64,000 nucleotides of DNA from assembly GCF_022682495.2 (NCBI RefSeq), contig NC_071396.1, positions 24,983,735 to 25,047,734 on the forward strand, written 5' to 3'. Each line of letters begins with the position of its first letter. Within the stretch, counting starts at the first letter, position 1. Under the pieces are notes generated by a model, which worked only from the letters and a program-made list of their open reading frames with translations, did not search any database and had not been told where the DNA came from. Origin of the DNA: Desmodus rotundus. Lineage: Eukaryota; Chordata; Mammalia; Chiroptera; Phyllostomidae. This document shows, one piece after another, positions 43,998 through 55,680 of this stretch. The position numbers were made by a program, and so were the translations under genes.

Positions 43998-44784
43998 AGT
44001 AGCACATTTTCTTCTTTTTCTAAGTGTCCACCGTGTGCAGAAGTGCTGCACTGAAATAGTGTCTTATTCTTTCTTCTCTGGAAATGCAAGTTTCCAAGGC
44101 CAGCCAGTGGCACTCGATAGTGTTGATAGCCTTGGCTACACTTCCGGAATGGTAACACCCCAGTGTTTAAGTTGACTGGAGAACAGATTATCATCCAGAT
44201 TTTTTCTAAAGAAAAATATCAGCTCCGGCAGGTGTGGCTCAGAGGGTTGGGGCTGCAGGAGTGGGAGCTGAAGAGCCAGCCCAGGAGTGGACACCTGGGA
44301 AATGGGGACACAGACCTCCACCTGCGCCCACCACTGCAGGGACAAGCACCAGCAGAGCCCCATGGGAGAGGAGCCTCCTTCCGGTCCCGGTCATAGGACT
44401 CGGAGCACAGGAAGAAGAAAACACAGGTGCGAGACTCTTGTTGGTGAGAGACATTGGAGGTGGTGGCGGTCGCCGCAGCAAAAAAGTGCCCACAGAAGGC
44501 ACAGGCTCTGAACAAGGAAAGGAGGCCAGCCCTGGGAATGAGACTGATGTTTCAGATGTAAAGAGAATTTTGGCAGATGACAAGGGAAGGGAGGGGAGAA
44601 ACCCTGAAACTTCCCGAGCCTGTGGGGTGGAAGGGCTGGGCCTTGTGTGGCGAGAGACGTTTAGAGACAGGAAACCCACCCCCAACTGTCTATGCAGCCC
44701 AAGCTTCACCCCTACAGGGCAGAACAGCAGCAGCAGGAGTGGATGTGGGAGCCACCAATCACCAGCCCATCACTGAAAATACAG
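43998..44784. other. Intron 5; SINE-head scrap, otherwise unassigned
   Basis: 44223-44252 ('ctccggcaggtgtggctcag') looks like a lone SINE A-box head. The 180-codon plus-strand open frame at 44234-44776 shows no known domain, and its opposite strand is also open, so it is probably chance in GC-rich DNA. Confidence 0.4.
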
Positions 44785-44990
44785 GGCCCTGACTGGTGTG
44801 GCTCAGTGGGTTGGAGCCTCGTCAGGTAAGCGAAAGGTTGAGGGTTTGATCCATGGTCCAGGAAGCTACAGGAGGTGGTTGATCAATGTTTCTCTCTTGC
44901 ATGGATGTCTCTCTCTCTCCCTTCCCCTCTCCTTTCCTCTCTCCCTAAATTAAGGAATGAAAAAAAAATGTCCTCGGGTGAGGATAAAAA
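44785..44990 (+). repeat. VES long-tail SINE
   Basis: 'ggccctgactggtgtggctca', diverged B box, (TC)n, and tail 'gtcctcgggtgaggataaaa'. Confidence 0.92.
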
Positions 44991-45718
44991 CAGAAAAGAA
45001 AATATATGGTGGCTGGTGTCTCCTCAAGGAAGAGAATGCCAACTAAGGAGTTTTTTGATGGGTCCAGAGATCTCAATTTCAGGATGTTCAGCAGCAAGCA
45101 TCCAAAGCCTCTAACCCCTGGACTTGAGTCTGTGGCTATTTCCAAGAGCCCTCTGGGAAACTCACGTTGCCTCCCGGTTGAGAGCTCCTACTGTAGAGAA
45201 TTAAATAGCTGAGCCATTATTTTACTAAGCAACCACCTTTTACAGCCCACTGAAGTCATTTCCAATATTTCTCTATGGTGGGCAGCTTGGACTCTACCTA
45301 CTTCTTGTTATTTGGGTAAATTCCTGGCAGGGAATCGCTGATATTTTTAAGACTTGGGACCCTATTTCCAAAGAGCAAGATGAGCAGAGTTCAGTTGGGG
45401 CGGGGGGATGCTCAAGCGTCTGAAACCACAAGGCAGGAAAATGATTTGAGAGCAAAGGAATCCAAGCTGGAGGATGTCCCAGGCCTGGTGACAGGGGCTG
45501 CTAAGTCCCTGATGTGGGATGTGACTGCTCACCACTGATCTGCCTCTGTAATGCAGACAGCTGGGCCACAGCCTGGGGGCAAGCGATGTCACAGAGAGCG
45601 AGTCAGCAGATTCCAGGTATCCACTTCCTGGAGGAGACGAGCAGGTCCTTTACTTCCTTAGTGACCTCTTCCTTCTCTCTTTCCTAGATTTCCTTTGTTT
45701 TGTTTAAAGAAATGGCAG
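44991..45718. other. Intron 5, no recognised element
   Basis: Unique-looking sequence. Nothing assigned. Confidence 0.4.
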
Positions 45719-45840
45719 GCCTTGGCTGGGTTTCTCAGTGGGTTGGAGCATTCTCTCCCGTACAACAAAAGGTTGCAGGCTTGACTCCTGGTCGGGGCGT
45801 GTATGGAAGGCACCTGATGGATGTTTCTCTTTCCCAGGGA

Positions 45841-45876
<36 letters not shown>

Positions 45877-45925
45877 CCTCTCTCTCTAAATCAATAAACA
45901 TATCCTGGGGGGAAAATAAAAAAAG
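45719..45925 (+). repeat. VES long-tail SINE with expanded (TC)n
   Basis: Head 'ccttggctgggtttctcagtgg', B-box trace 'aggttgcaggcttgactcc', (TC)n at about 45846-45885, tail 'aatcaataaacatatcctgg'. Confidence 0.92.
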
Positions 45926-46592
45926 ATCTTTCAGCTCAGTATAGAGTACACAGTCTACCGAATTCCACTAAGCACTGAAATAACCCCCATTCCTTTACAA
46001 TTATTAATAAGAAAGATTCTGCGCAATAATATTTCTAAGGGAATCCACCTGGCCTATTTTACCCACATAAATTTAATCTCCTAGAATAGGAGGCTTTATT
46101 CAAATTGGTCCTTCTGAATGCGAACATTAATTAACTGAAACTATTCAGAAGAAAAATAGGAATGTGGAAAAAAGAAAAGAAAAATGGCGTGTCATTCTTT
46201 CCACCGGCAAAAAACGGTTGTGGGAAAGACGAAAACAGGACATCTTTATTTAAGCAGAAATGCAAAATGATAGTACTGGGTGAGGAAATAATTCCATTCT
46301 GTCAGCAAGCTTCAGCAGCTGGGAGGCGCATCCTCAGCTCCTCTGTCATCCTCGTCTGAAACCACAACTGAGACACAGATCTTGATGCGTTTCTAAAGAT
46401 AAGGACCCAATTAAATGCAAAAGTGAAATACGCACTTAAATTCTCTGCTGAAATGTGATGTACACCCTCATCGCAACGCGAAGGTAGGGATTTCATTGTG
46501 TTCCATTCAGCATGGGTGAGAGCTCATTTCTAATATTCGCACACACATTAATTGCTTTGTGGAAAAGTATAATTTTCTCATAATGATCCATT
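45926..46592. other. Intron 5, no recognised element
   Basis: AT-rich unique-looking sequence. Confidence 0.4.
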
Positions 46593-46608
46593 TCTCATAG
46601 TCATTTTT

Positions 46609-46803
46609 AAAATTTTATTCATTTTTAGACAGAGGGGAAGGGAGGGAGAGAGGGAGAGAAATATCAGTGTGTGGTTGCCTCTTGCGCGCCCCCTACTGGT
46701 GAGCTGACCCACAACCGAGGCATGTGTCCTGACTGGGGATCGAACTGGTGATCCTTTGGTTCATAGGCCGGTGCTCAATCCACTGAGCCACACCAGCCAG
46801 GGC
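46609..46803 (-). repeat. Ves-type SINE with TSD
   Basis: Reverse short-tail copy. Duplications tctcatagtcattttta (46593-46609) and tctcatagtaattttaa (46804-46820) differ at the c/a position and near the tail. Confidence 0.94.
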
Positions 46804-46820
46804 TCTCATAGTAATTTTAA

Positions 46821-47420
46821 ATCCCTCTATAATATCTCTAAATTGCAGTAACGTGGGCTGTCCCCCGACTGATTTTAATAAGTTCGGGAAAGGTTTTCCT
46901 GTATATATTTTTGTCTTAATTAAAAACAACTTTGAGGTGTGGCGGATTAACATAAAATGATAGGGCAGACTTGTAATTACTTCACTGACAATACTTTAAA
47001 CATGAATCATTGTAAACACAAATTTCCTGTAAGTGTTAGTATCTGCTAAATATTGCTAAAATGGATGAATTATGATTTACAATCTATTTATTGCCTCATT
47101 TGCTGTTTGCTTCCTAGGGATTTATGCATCTTTTCACTCTGTTTGGCTGCTTTGACGTGCAAGGAATAATACAAAACAAATTCAGATGAAACATTAAAAA
47201 TAACTTTGCAATTAATTATATTCATTTTCACAGTGACTTGCAATAAGTGGAGAACAAAGAATGATTATTCCACTGTGAGATTTCTTTTCCAAAATGCAAA
47301 TATGTCATTTGTAACTGGACATGCAAGATGGAATTTAGAGTAATAAATACTGAAAAAAAGGACACTTTAATTATTACTTCTTTAAGAGAAGTCTTATTTG
47401 CTGCTTCTTTTAAAGAAATA
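46821..47420. other. Intron 5, AT-rich unique sequence
   Basis: No repeat or exon recognised. Confidence 0.4.
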
Positions 47421-47617
47421 TCCCTAGCTGGTGTGGCTCAGTGAATGGAGTGCTGGCCTGCAAACCAAAGGGTTGCCAGTTCGATTCCCAGTCAGGGTAC
47501 ATGCTTGTGTTGTGGGCCAGGTCCCCAGTAGGGGGCGCATGAGAGGCAACCACACATGGATGTTTCTCTCCCTCTCTTTCTCCCTCCCTTCCCCTTTCTC
47601 TGAAAATAAATAAGTAA
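47421..47617 (+). repeat. Ves-type SINE (short-tail form)
   Basis: 'tccctagctggtgtggctca' to 'gaaaataaataagtaa'. Core 'ggtccccagtagggggcgca' well kept. Confidence 0.93.
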
Positions 47618-47879
47618 TTATGACACAGTGTCCTAGTCCTGACCTGAGCTGGTGCTTGAGGGGAGATGGAAGCCCATACAGACGGACAGACATACAACAC
47701 CCAACACCGCAGAGTCTCAGTGCGTTATCATGCTGTACCCATGGCCTAAACCCACACTCCTTTCCCTTCCACGTCCAAGTGCACATCCAAGTGCACGAGA
47801 TGTTCAGTAACGCCCGACTTCCCCTCCTCATTTTCCTGCCCACCTCAAACTCATGATCTCAGTCCACTCATTTCTGTTC

Positions 47880-48345
47880 CATGAGTGGATACTACAGTAT
47901 AAACATGCTTATTGATGAAGAGCACAGTCATTGACAACCTGGATGAGTCTCAGAGAATTTTGCTGATTGAAAAAAAAAAAAAGCCAGTCCGAAAAGGGCA
48001 CATTCTGTGTGGTACCATTTATATAACCCTGAAATGACAGAATTATACAAACGGAGAACAAATTAGGACTTGTCAGGGGTTAAGGACAGGAGGGAAGTAA
48101 AAGCTCCTGTAAAAGGGTAGCAAGAAGGATCTCCTGAGGAAGGAAATGTTCTCTGTCTTTACTGGGTCAAGGTCCCCATGGGTGTTCCGTGGTGGAGAGT
48201 TCTCTCGTGAGATGTCACTAGCAGGGAAACGCATAAAGGGGATGGGGTGCTCTTTGCGTTATTTCTCACAATTGCATGTGGGTCTAGGATTACCTCAAAA
48301 ATTAAAAAACATTTAGTTACAATTGTATGACAGGAAAACATGAAG
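47880..48345 (+). repeat. Old LINE-1 3'-UTR-like remnant
   Basis: 'ggtaccatttatataaccctg' and following 'ggatggggtgctctttgcg' recall L1M 3'-UTR sequence. Diverged. Confidence 0.5.
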
Positions 48346-49555
48346 GAGAAATAAAGATTTTTAGACAAGCAAAAAATTAGGGAATGCAAGGCCAGCACAC
48401 CTGCCTGGCAAGAGTGGTTAAGAGAATTGTTCTAGAAAATTCATGAAACAAGCAAATCGTAGCAGAAACAGCCACAGACTCTGAAGGGGGTGTTTGTTCT
48501 CCAGAGTTGCCACGTTAAATTACAACAATACAAGAAATGTAAAGAAATAGGAAAGTAAGGTCCATATGCAGGGAAATAAAAGTCAATAAAAATTATCCTT
48601 GATGGACCCCAGACAATGACGTTACTGGAAAAAGATTTAACCGGATGTTATAAGTATGTTCGATGCTGAAGAAAATCACACCTAAACAATTAAAGTATGA
48701 CAAAGATGCCTCACTAAATAGAGAGCATCAGTAAAGATAGATTGAAAAAAAAAAAGAAAGAGAGAACCAAATAGAAATTCTGGATCAGCAAAGTACAAAG
48801 TGTTGTGAAGGTAACTCTACATGGACATTACAAAAGATTCAAACTTGCAGAAGAAAGAACTCAATGACTGGTCTTTTGAGATTATCCAGTCGGAAGAAGA
48901 GAAAGAAAAAACATGAAGAAAAATTAACAGAGCCTCACACACTGTGGGAAACCAGTAAGCATACTAATATATGCATAATCAGAGTTCCATAAGTAGGAAA
49001 GATTTTTAAAAGGGTCAGTAAGGTTATGCGAAGAAATAGTGGCCCAAACTTCCCTAATTTGATGAAAAGTCTTAATTGACACGTCCAAGAAGCTCAATAA
49101 CATTGAAGTAAGATAAATGAATGTCATGTATGATAAACTCAAAGAGATTCACTACTATGCACATTATTGTTAAAATGGTGAAGCTAGGACCAAGAGAGAA
49201 TCTTGGAAGCAACAAAAAAGAAAGGAAGAGAGAAAGAAAGAAATTCATCACGTGCAAGAGATCTGAAATAGGACTAACAGCTGACTCCTCATGAGATGTC
49301 GTGATGGCTAGGATGACATGAGATAATATTCATAATACTGAAGGAAAAAGACAGCCAACCGAGAATTCTGTATCCAGCAGAAATATCCTTGAGAAATTAA
49401 GAGACATTTCCAGAGAAACGAAAACTGAGAGAACAAGTCACTAGAAAATCTGCCCTAGGAAATAATAAAGGTTGAAATAAAAGAATACTACACAGTAACT
49501 CAGACCCACAGAGAGAGAAACTCTCAGAAGTCTGCCAATACAAAATAGGCAATCT

Positions 49556-49778
49556 GCCCTGGTTGGTGTGGCTCAGTGGATTGAACGCCAGCCTGCACAC
49601 CAAAAGGTCACAGGTTCGATTCCCAGTCAGGGCACCTGCCTAGGTTGTGGGCCAGGTTCTCCAGTTGGTAGCATGTGAGATGCAACCAGTTGATGTATCT
49701 CTTGCGTGTTAATGTTTCTCTCCTTCACTTTCTCCCTTCCTTCTCCTCTCTCTAAAAATAAATAAATAAAATAAAACA
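49556..49778 (+). repeat. Ves-type SINE inside L1
   Basis: Short-tail copy with an extra 'tgatgtatctcttgcgtg' stretch. Duplications ggcaatctg / gacaatctg flank it (49548 and 49779 onward). Confidence 0.93.
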
Positions 49779-50229
49779 GACAATCTGAACAGTACTGTCA
49801 CTATTGCAGAACTTAAATCCATAATTCCAAAAGCTTCTGAAGACATAAACTCCACGCGCTCGTTTAGTAACATTTTACCAAATATTAATGCCCATTGTAC
49901 ACAATATCTTTCAGAAGATACATGAAAATGAGTCAGTTCCCAGATGACTTTATGAGGCCAACATCATGTAAATACCAAAACCAGAGAAAATAGTGTAAGC
50001 ACATACAACCAATATGCTTATGAATTCAGGTGCAAAAGTGACTTAAACCTAATAGCAAGGACGTGAAGGAATGGAAATGCTGTGGGCTGCCAGTGGGAAT
50101 GTACAATGGTGTGGCTGTTATAGAAAACAGTATAGGCAGCTCTCAAAACATTAAAAATTGAAGTAGCATGTGATCCAGCAATTCTACTTCTGGGTAGAGA
50201 CCTGAAATAATTGAAAGTGGGGTTTTGAA

Positions 50230-50318
50230 GAAATACCTGTATCCTTGTACTCATTCACAAAATGAATGAGTATAATGAGTATAACTTCACAAAATGAGTA
50301 CGAAGATACAAGTATTCA
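50230..50318. repeat. Imperfect 26-bp inverted repeat
   Basis: Arms at about 50230-50255 and 50293-50318 are complementary at most positions (core tgtatccttgtactcatt against aatgagtacgaagataca). The loop holds two 'tgagtataatgagtata' repeats. Lies in old L1 sequence. Confidence 0.75.
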
Positions 50319-51202
50319 CAATTCACAAAGCACTATTCACAAAAGCCAAAAGGTGGATACAGTCCAAGCATCGTTGACAGATGGATAGTAAGTAAAATGT
50401 GGTATATATACTTGAATGGAATATTACTCTGTCATGAAAAGGAAGGGTATTCAGGCACATGCTACATTCACATGAGGATACTGAAGCCTCTACGCTAAGT
50501 GAAATAAGCCAGTAACAAAAAGACAAGTACCAGCTGATGCTACTCAAAGGAAGTGTCCGAAGTAGCCAGATTCATAGAGATGGAGCACAGAATGGCTATT
50601 CATGGACAAGAAATAAGGGGACAGGAAAAGGGGGTTGTTGTTTAATGGGTGTAAAGTTTTAGTTTCTCAAGGTGAAAAGAGTTGTGAAAGTCGGTTGCTC
50701 GACAGTGTGCTTGTGCATCCTTTATCTCTGAAGTCTACATTTAAACATGTTGAGGACGCTCTATTTTGTTATGTGAATTTTGCCACAATGTAAAAAGTGA
50801 GCAGATTTATGAAAATGACTACCAAGCACCGTGAAGTGGGTTTCCTCTAGTAGTAGTCTCACATTTCAAAATCAATCAGTGTACTCCACCACACCAACAG
50901 GCTAAAGAAGAAAACTCCTGTGATCGTATCAATTAATGAAAAAAAAAAAAAACCCAAACAACTTTAAACAAAATTTAACATCCATTTGTGGTACAAATTC
51001 CTAACAAGTTAGGAGGAGAGGAAAATGTCCTCAACTTGGGCATCTATGGAACCCTGCATCTGATGTCATACTTTATGCTAAAAGACCGAATGTTCCTTCT
51101 CTAATATGAAGGATGAGGTGAAGACATCCGCACTTACCACTATTACTAACGCAGCCCTGAAAGTTCCAACCAGCACAGTCAGGAAAGAAAAGGAGAGGAG
51201 GC

Positions 51203-51385
51203 CCCTGGCTGGTGTGGCTCGGTGGATTGAGCACCGGACTGCGAGGCAAAGGGTCGCCGGTTCGATTCCCAGTCAGGGCACAGGCCTGGGTTGCTGGCAA
51301 GGTCCCCAGTGAGGGGCGCATGAGGGGCAACCACGCATGGATGTTTCTCTCCCTCACTTTCTCCCTCCCTTCCCCTCTGTCTAAA
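51203..51385 (+). repeat. Ves-type SINE lacking A-rich tail
   Basis: 'cccctggctggtgtggctcgg' to 'cttcccctctgtctaaaag'. The AATAAA tail is replaced by 'agggggg', so the 3' end was lost or never copied. Confidence 0.9.
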
Positions 51386-52022
51386 AGAGGGGGGTTGGGA
51401 ATCAAAACCATAAAAATTGGGAAGGAAGAAATAAAACTGTTTCATTTTCTACACACGAAAAAATCTCAAAGAACCTACAAAAAAAAAAAACTGACTAGAA
51501 CTGATAAGTGAGTTCCTTAAGCACATAGCCAACATAAACAAATCAATCTTACTTCTGCCTGTTACCAGCGAACACGGGGAAGCCAAACTTTAAAACAACG
51601 CTGCCTGTAATTGCTCCACGAAAAAGAAATGCCTCCGTATTAGTGTAACAAAACATGTGCAGAATCTGCATGCTGACATTTACGAAGCTCTAATTAAAGG
51701 GCTCAAGGAAGATCTAGATAAATGGGAAGACGTATTCCTGGATTGGAAGACGCAATACGGTAGAGACGCCAGTGCTTCCAGTTCCTATCAAAACCGAAGC
51801 AACACTCTTTAGTGTGGATAAGCAAGCTTATTCTCAAATTAACATGGAGAGAGGCAAAGGGACTTGAATATCTAAAACAATTCTGGGAAAAAAAATGAAG
51901 GGGGAGGAAGCACCCTACCCAATGCTGAGATTTAGTTTATAATGATAGCAATCAACACAGATGGATACGGGCAGATTGCAGATCCATCAATCAGTGAAAC
52001 AGAAACACTTAAATATGGCTGG

Positions 52023-52255
52023 GTGATTTTTTGTTGAATTTATTGGGATGACATTAGTTAATAAAATTATATAGGTTTCAAGGGTACAATTCTACATCAC
52101 ATCATCTATACATTGTATTGTGTGTTTACCACCCCAAGTCAGGTCTCCTTCCATCACTATTTGTCCCCCCTTTATCCTCTTCTACCTCCCCCACCCCCCC
52201 TTTCCCTCTGGTCCTCACCACGCTGTTGTCTGTGCCTATGAGGATTTTTTCTCCT
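52023..52255 (-). mobile_element. Antisense bat-type LINE-1 3'-UTR fragment
   Basis: The minus strand reads the bat L1 terminus: G-rich 'ggtggggga', 'ggtggtaaacacacaatac', 'ctatataattttattaac', 'caataaattcaac' and a short A-tail (T-run at 52025-52031). It is embedded in sense-strand ORF2. Possible short duplications gatttttt flank it (52025 and about 52242), but low complexity makes this doubtful. Confidence 0.85.
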
Positions 52256-52790
52256 TGTTTAATCTGCTTTAATTTTTGCCCTCTTACACCATACACAAGA
52301 ATACACTCAAAATGGATTAAAGACTCCAATGTTAGACTCGACACCGTAAAAATCCTAGGAGAAAACATAGGCAGTAAAATCTCGGACATTTCTCGTAGCA
52401 GTGTTTTTTTCTGATATATCGCCTCGGGCAAAGGAAACAAAAGAAAAAAAAATCAAGTAATGGGACTACATCAAGCTAAAAAGTTTTTGCTCGGCAAAGG
52501 AAACCAGCAAGAAAAGGAAAAGACAGCCCATTGAATGGGAGACTATATTCACCGATAATAGGGTTAAGTTTCAAAATTTATAATGAACTTATAAAACTCA
52601 ACACCTCAAAACCACGCCAAACAATCCAATTAAAAGAATGGACAGAGGACCTGAATAGATGCTTTTCCAAGGAGCACATTTGGATGGTCAACAGTCACAT
52701 GAAAAGATGCTCAATGTCACTAATCATCGGAGAGATGCAGATTAAAACCAAAATGAGGTATCAGAATGGCTACTGAATTTTTTGAGTGGG

Positions 52791-54680
52791 ACGTTCTCAT
52801 CTATATTCTTAAATAAACATATCACTAATATCAAACTCAGCGGGTGCTCTTGTTAAAATACCTACTCCAAGGCCCCGGTCCAGACCTCCAAGAATATCTA
52901 AAACTGGGCCCTGGAATCATCCTTCAACCTTCTTCCAGGGTGTTTCGGACGATTACCACAGTTATAAAACCACGGGGTTAGAAATTCCATCCACACTAAC
53001 CAGCCTGTAATTTTTAAAATAAACATAGACTTTGGAATCATTTAAGGCTTATGGGAAAGTTTCAAAGACGGGACAGAGTTCCCCTCCACCTCTCAGCCTT
53101 TCCCCGCTATTGCTAACCTTTTATTACTGTGATGCAGTGGCAAAAACCGACACAGCATCAGTATACGACAATTTCCCAACGCCACACTTACTGTTTTTCT
53201 TTTTTTAATCCTGCATTCCAGGGCTCTTGGAAGTGTTCGGGCACCAATTTTTCCCGTTCAGGCCCAGAAAACATCTCTCTGAATTATTCATGGTTAAATG
53301 TGCCTTTCCTAACTCATTTTGTGTTTCCCACCAGGAGAAAATTACGGGAACGCCGGGATGACTCACAGCGCGTGGCTCTCTGGAGCCTGTTTGTGGAGAA
53401 AGAGTCCCTGTCTTCTCGCCTCTTGCAGGTCCCAAGGGCTATTGATTTGCTGGGGTTACCTCCCTCCTTGCGAGTCTGCTTCATCCATTGGGCTGCCCGC
53501 ACCCAGCCCTTGCTAATGACTCTCTCAGAGGTGTTTACTTTAGTTTACTTTATTTATTTTATGATTTCATGTCATTTCATTTCATTTCTGATGATCGCAA
53601 ATGCCAAGCCTACACCAGAGTACGCAGGAAAAATGCGAATTCAGTTTCAGGGGGTATTTAACATACTATTTGGAATTTCATAGCACATGCACAAAACAAC
53701 ACACATGCCCACCACATCTTCCCTTGAACTTCTAGGGTCAAAGTAACTACGTTCCTAGAATGTGAACTGATTTGGTGCGGCCCGCGCTCCTGACTCCTGA
53801 GAACACTCTCAGCAGGGAGGGTGGCAGGGCTGAGCAAGAGGAGCCGAGCCACTTACACAAAGGATGAGCGTCATTTATCCCATGTGGGCGACACAGACCC
53901 CACAGCACGGTGACAGCTCGTCCATCAGAGTTGAGGCAGGATGCTGATGGGGACAGTTGGTCACCTTTGGGGAGCACTGGGCTTGAGAGAGCCCTCAGAG
54001 AGGACAGGTGTGGCGAGGTGGCCCCTGGGTGATGACTGTCACCTGGTGCAGAGTGCAGGAGGTGTGCTGTGGTTCCCGCAGTCTTGGGTTGTCACGGACG
54101 AGCTGCGGCTCTGCGGTTAGAACCTGGAGGGGGCTCAAGTCCATATCAATCAATACACAGATCTCTGAACTCCTACTGAGTCCAACCTGAGCAAGAGTCA
54201 GCTGACATCAGCACATCAACACCACTTGCGTGTCCCGAGTCCCCTCAGGGCACGGGAGCCGTCGCTGGACCAGGCTGCCTTCCGGGCACCAGGCCTTGAA
54301 CTACACACCGGGACAACCCCACAGACACAAGCTGCAGAGCTATGTGGGGTATTTAGATGATCTCTTGTATAAAACAGGGGGTCAGAAGGCACCCCAAAAG
54401 AGAGAAACAGGGACAAGGGCCAGATGTGCATGGCCCAGGCTCAGGCTGCCAAACAACTGGTCAACCCCAATGGTCAACCCTGTCTGTTGATCAGAGGGAA
54501 AGTTAGACAACTTCAAGGTCAACGTCTCCAGCAGCTGCATGGGCAGGACCCGGTCTGTGCTGGACATGCCCAGCTGGGGCGCACCTGCCAGCCCCAGCCA
54601 TTCCAAGCACCAGGGAGGAACTTCAAGTTTTTGAGGAACATACTCCCAATTAAGGGGATCCCTGAAGCATAAGACCCTAA
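52791..54680. other. Intron 5, mostly unique sequence
   Basis: Includes the window's long open frame at 53129-53683 (plus, 184 codons) with no recognised domain. 53030-53130 weakly resembles antisense L1 3'-UTR. No exon supported. Confidence 0.4.
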
Positions 54681-54694
54681 TGTTGGTTATTTTT

Positions 54695-54921
54695 AAATTT
54701 TATTATTTTTTACAATTTTTTATTGATTTTAGAGAGAGAGGAGGGTGAGGGAGTGGGGGGGTGGGGGAGAGAGAGAGAGAAACACGGAGTGGTTGCCTCC
54801 TGTACATGTCCCAACCAGGGATCGAACCTGCAACCTAGGAATGTGCCCTGACTGGAAATGGAATCTACAACGTTGGCATATCAGGATGACATCTAACCAA
54901 CTGAGCTATCTGGCCAGGGCG
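54695..54921 (-). repeat. VES-type SINE with perfect TSD
   Basis: Reverse copy with perfect 14-bp duplications tgttggttattttt at 54681-54694 and 54922-54935. Confidence 0.96.
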
Positions 54922-55009
54922 TGTTGGTTATTTTTCCAAAGAGTGTTTTGAGGAGTTCGTTGTCCTTTAAATTCCATCTTCTCGTTTGAGAAGTTAGCTC
55001 TAGCTTTCA

Positions 55010-55680
55010 AACTAACGATTGCCCTTTTGAAGAAAATGAGTGTTTTTGCTCCAGGTGTTCTGAAGACTTTTCTCTTTGGTCTGATTTTCAGCTGATTACC
55101 TGAATGTGTTTTTAAGTATTTTTAAAATCACTTTCTTATTCATCCTGACTGGAGTTAATACGGGTGTTTAAAGTTTTGATTTGAGGTCTCTCATCAGCTT
55201 TGCAATTTTCTTAGCTCTTCTTGCTTCAAATATTACCTCGGTCTCATTTTCTTCCCTTTCGTCAGGGCGCCAATTATACATGTGTTTGGCTCCTTCGCTG
55301 TCGCTTACGCACTTTCTCGCCATCCTTCAGCTTTTCAACGTTTTCTTTTGGAAGGTTCATTCTGCCTTATCTTCTAGTTTCCAATGATTTTCTCAGAGTC
55401 CTTAAAATTCAGTTATGAAGCATTTTTTTTCTTTTGGAATTTACTTCCTCTCTGTTTCCAGTTCACCGCTGAATTTACATATCTCATATTTTAATGCTTC
55501 AAACACTATCGGGAGAGCTCCTTGGCAGTCCGCTCCAGAATTTCATTCTCTCATCCCCCCTGTCGAGTCTACTTTCTGTTTTCCTCCTGTTTATCGTTTA
55601 TTATATTTTCTCCTTCTATTTTCATCTTTTATTTACTCTAGGCCTTGAATATGAAGTTTTTTTTAACATAATTTGAGACC
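55010..55680 (-). repeat. Antisense old LINE-1 5' region
   Basis: T-rich antisense wording of an L1M/HAL1-type 5' region ('ttgatttgaggtctctcatc', 'ttcagcttttcaacgttttc'). Very diverged. Confidence 0.4.

Larger units (their letters stand above)
48346..50810 (+). repeat. Old LINE-1 5'-UTR/ORF1 then ORF2 3' pieces
   Basis: 48950-49500 follows ORF1 order ('cttccctaatttgatgaaaag', 'gagaattctgtatccagcag', 'cagtaactcagaccc'). 49880-50020 is ORF2 RT-region wording. 50040-50560 is the ORF2 C-terminus ('ggaatgtacaatggtgtgg', 'gtgatccagcaattctacttc'). The jumps show large internal deletions. Confidence 0.8.
50830..52790 (+). repeat. LINE-1 ORF2 remnant
   Basis: Sense ORF2 reads through 'atttaacatccatttgtggt', 'gaagctctaattaaagggctc', 'ccagtgcttccagttcctatc', then (after an antisense insert) 'ttacaccatacacaagaata', 'aaatcctaggagaaaacatagg', 'aagatgctcaatgtcactaat'. 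Stops and frameshifts throughout. It carries a SINE at 51203 and an antisense L1 3'-UTR at 52023. Confidence 0.88.

Noticed and set aside
44234..44776. 180-codon plus-strand frame
   Set aside because: The opposite strand is also open for 156 codons, no domain is recognisable and it starts at a SINE-head scrap. Best explained by GC bias.
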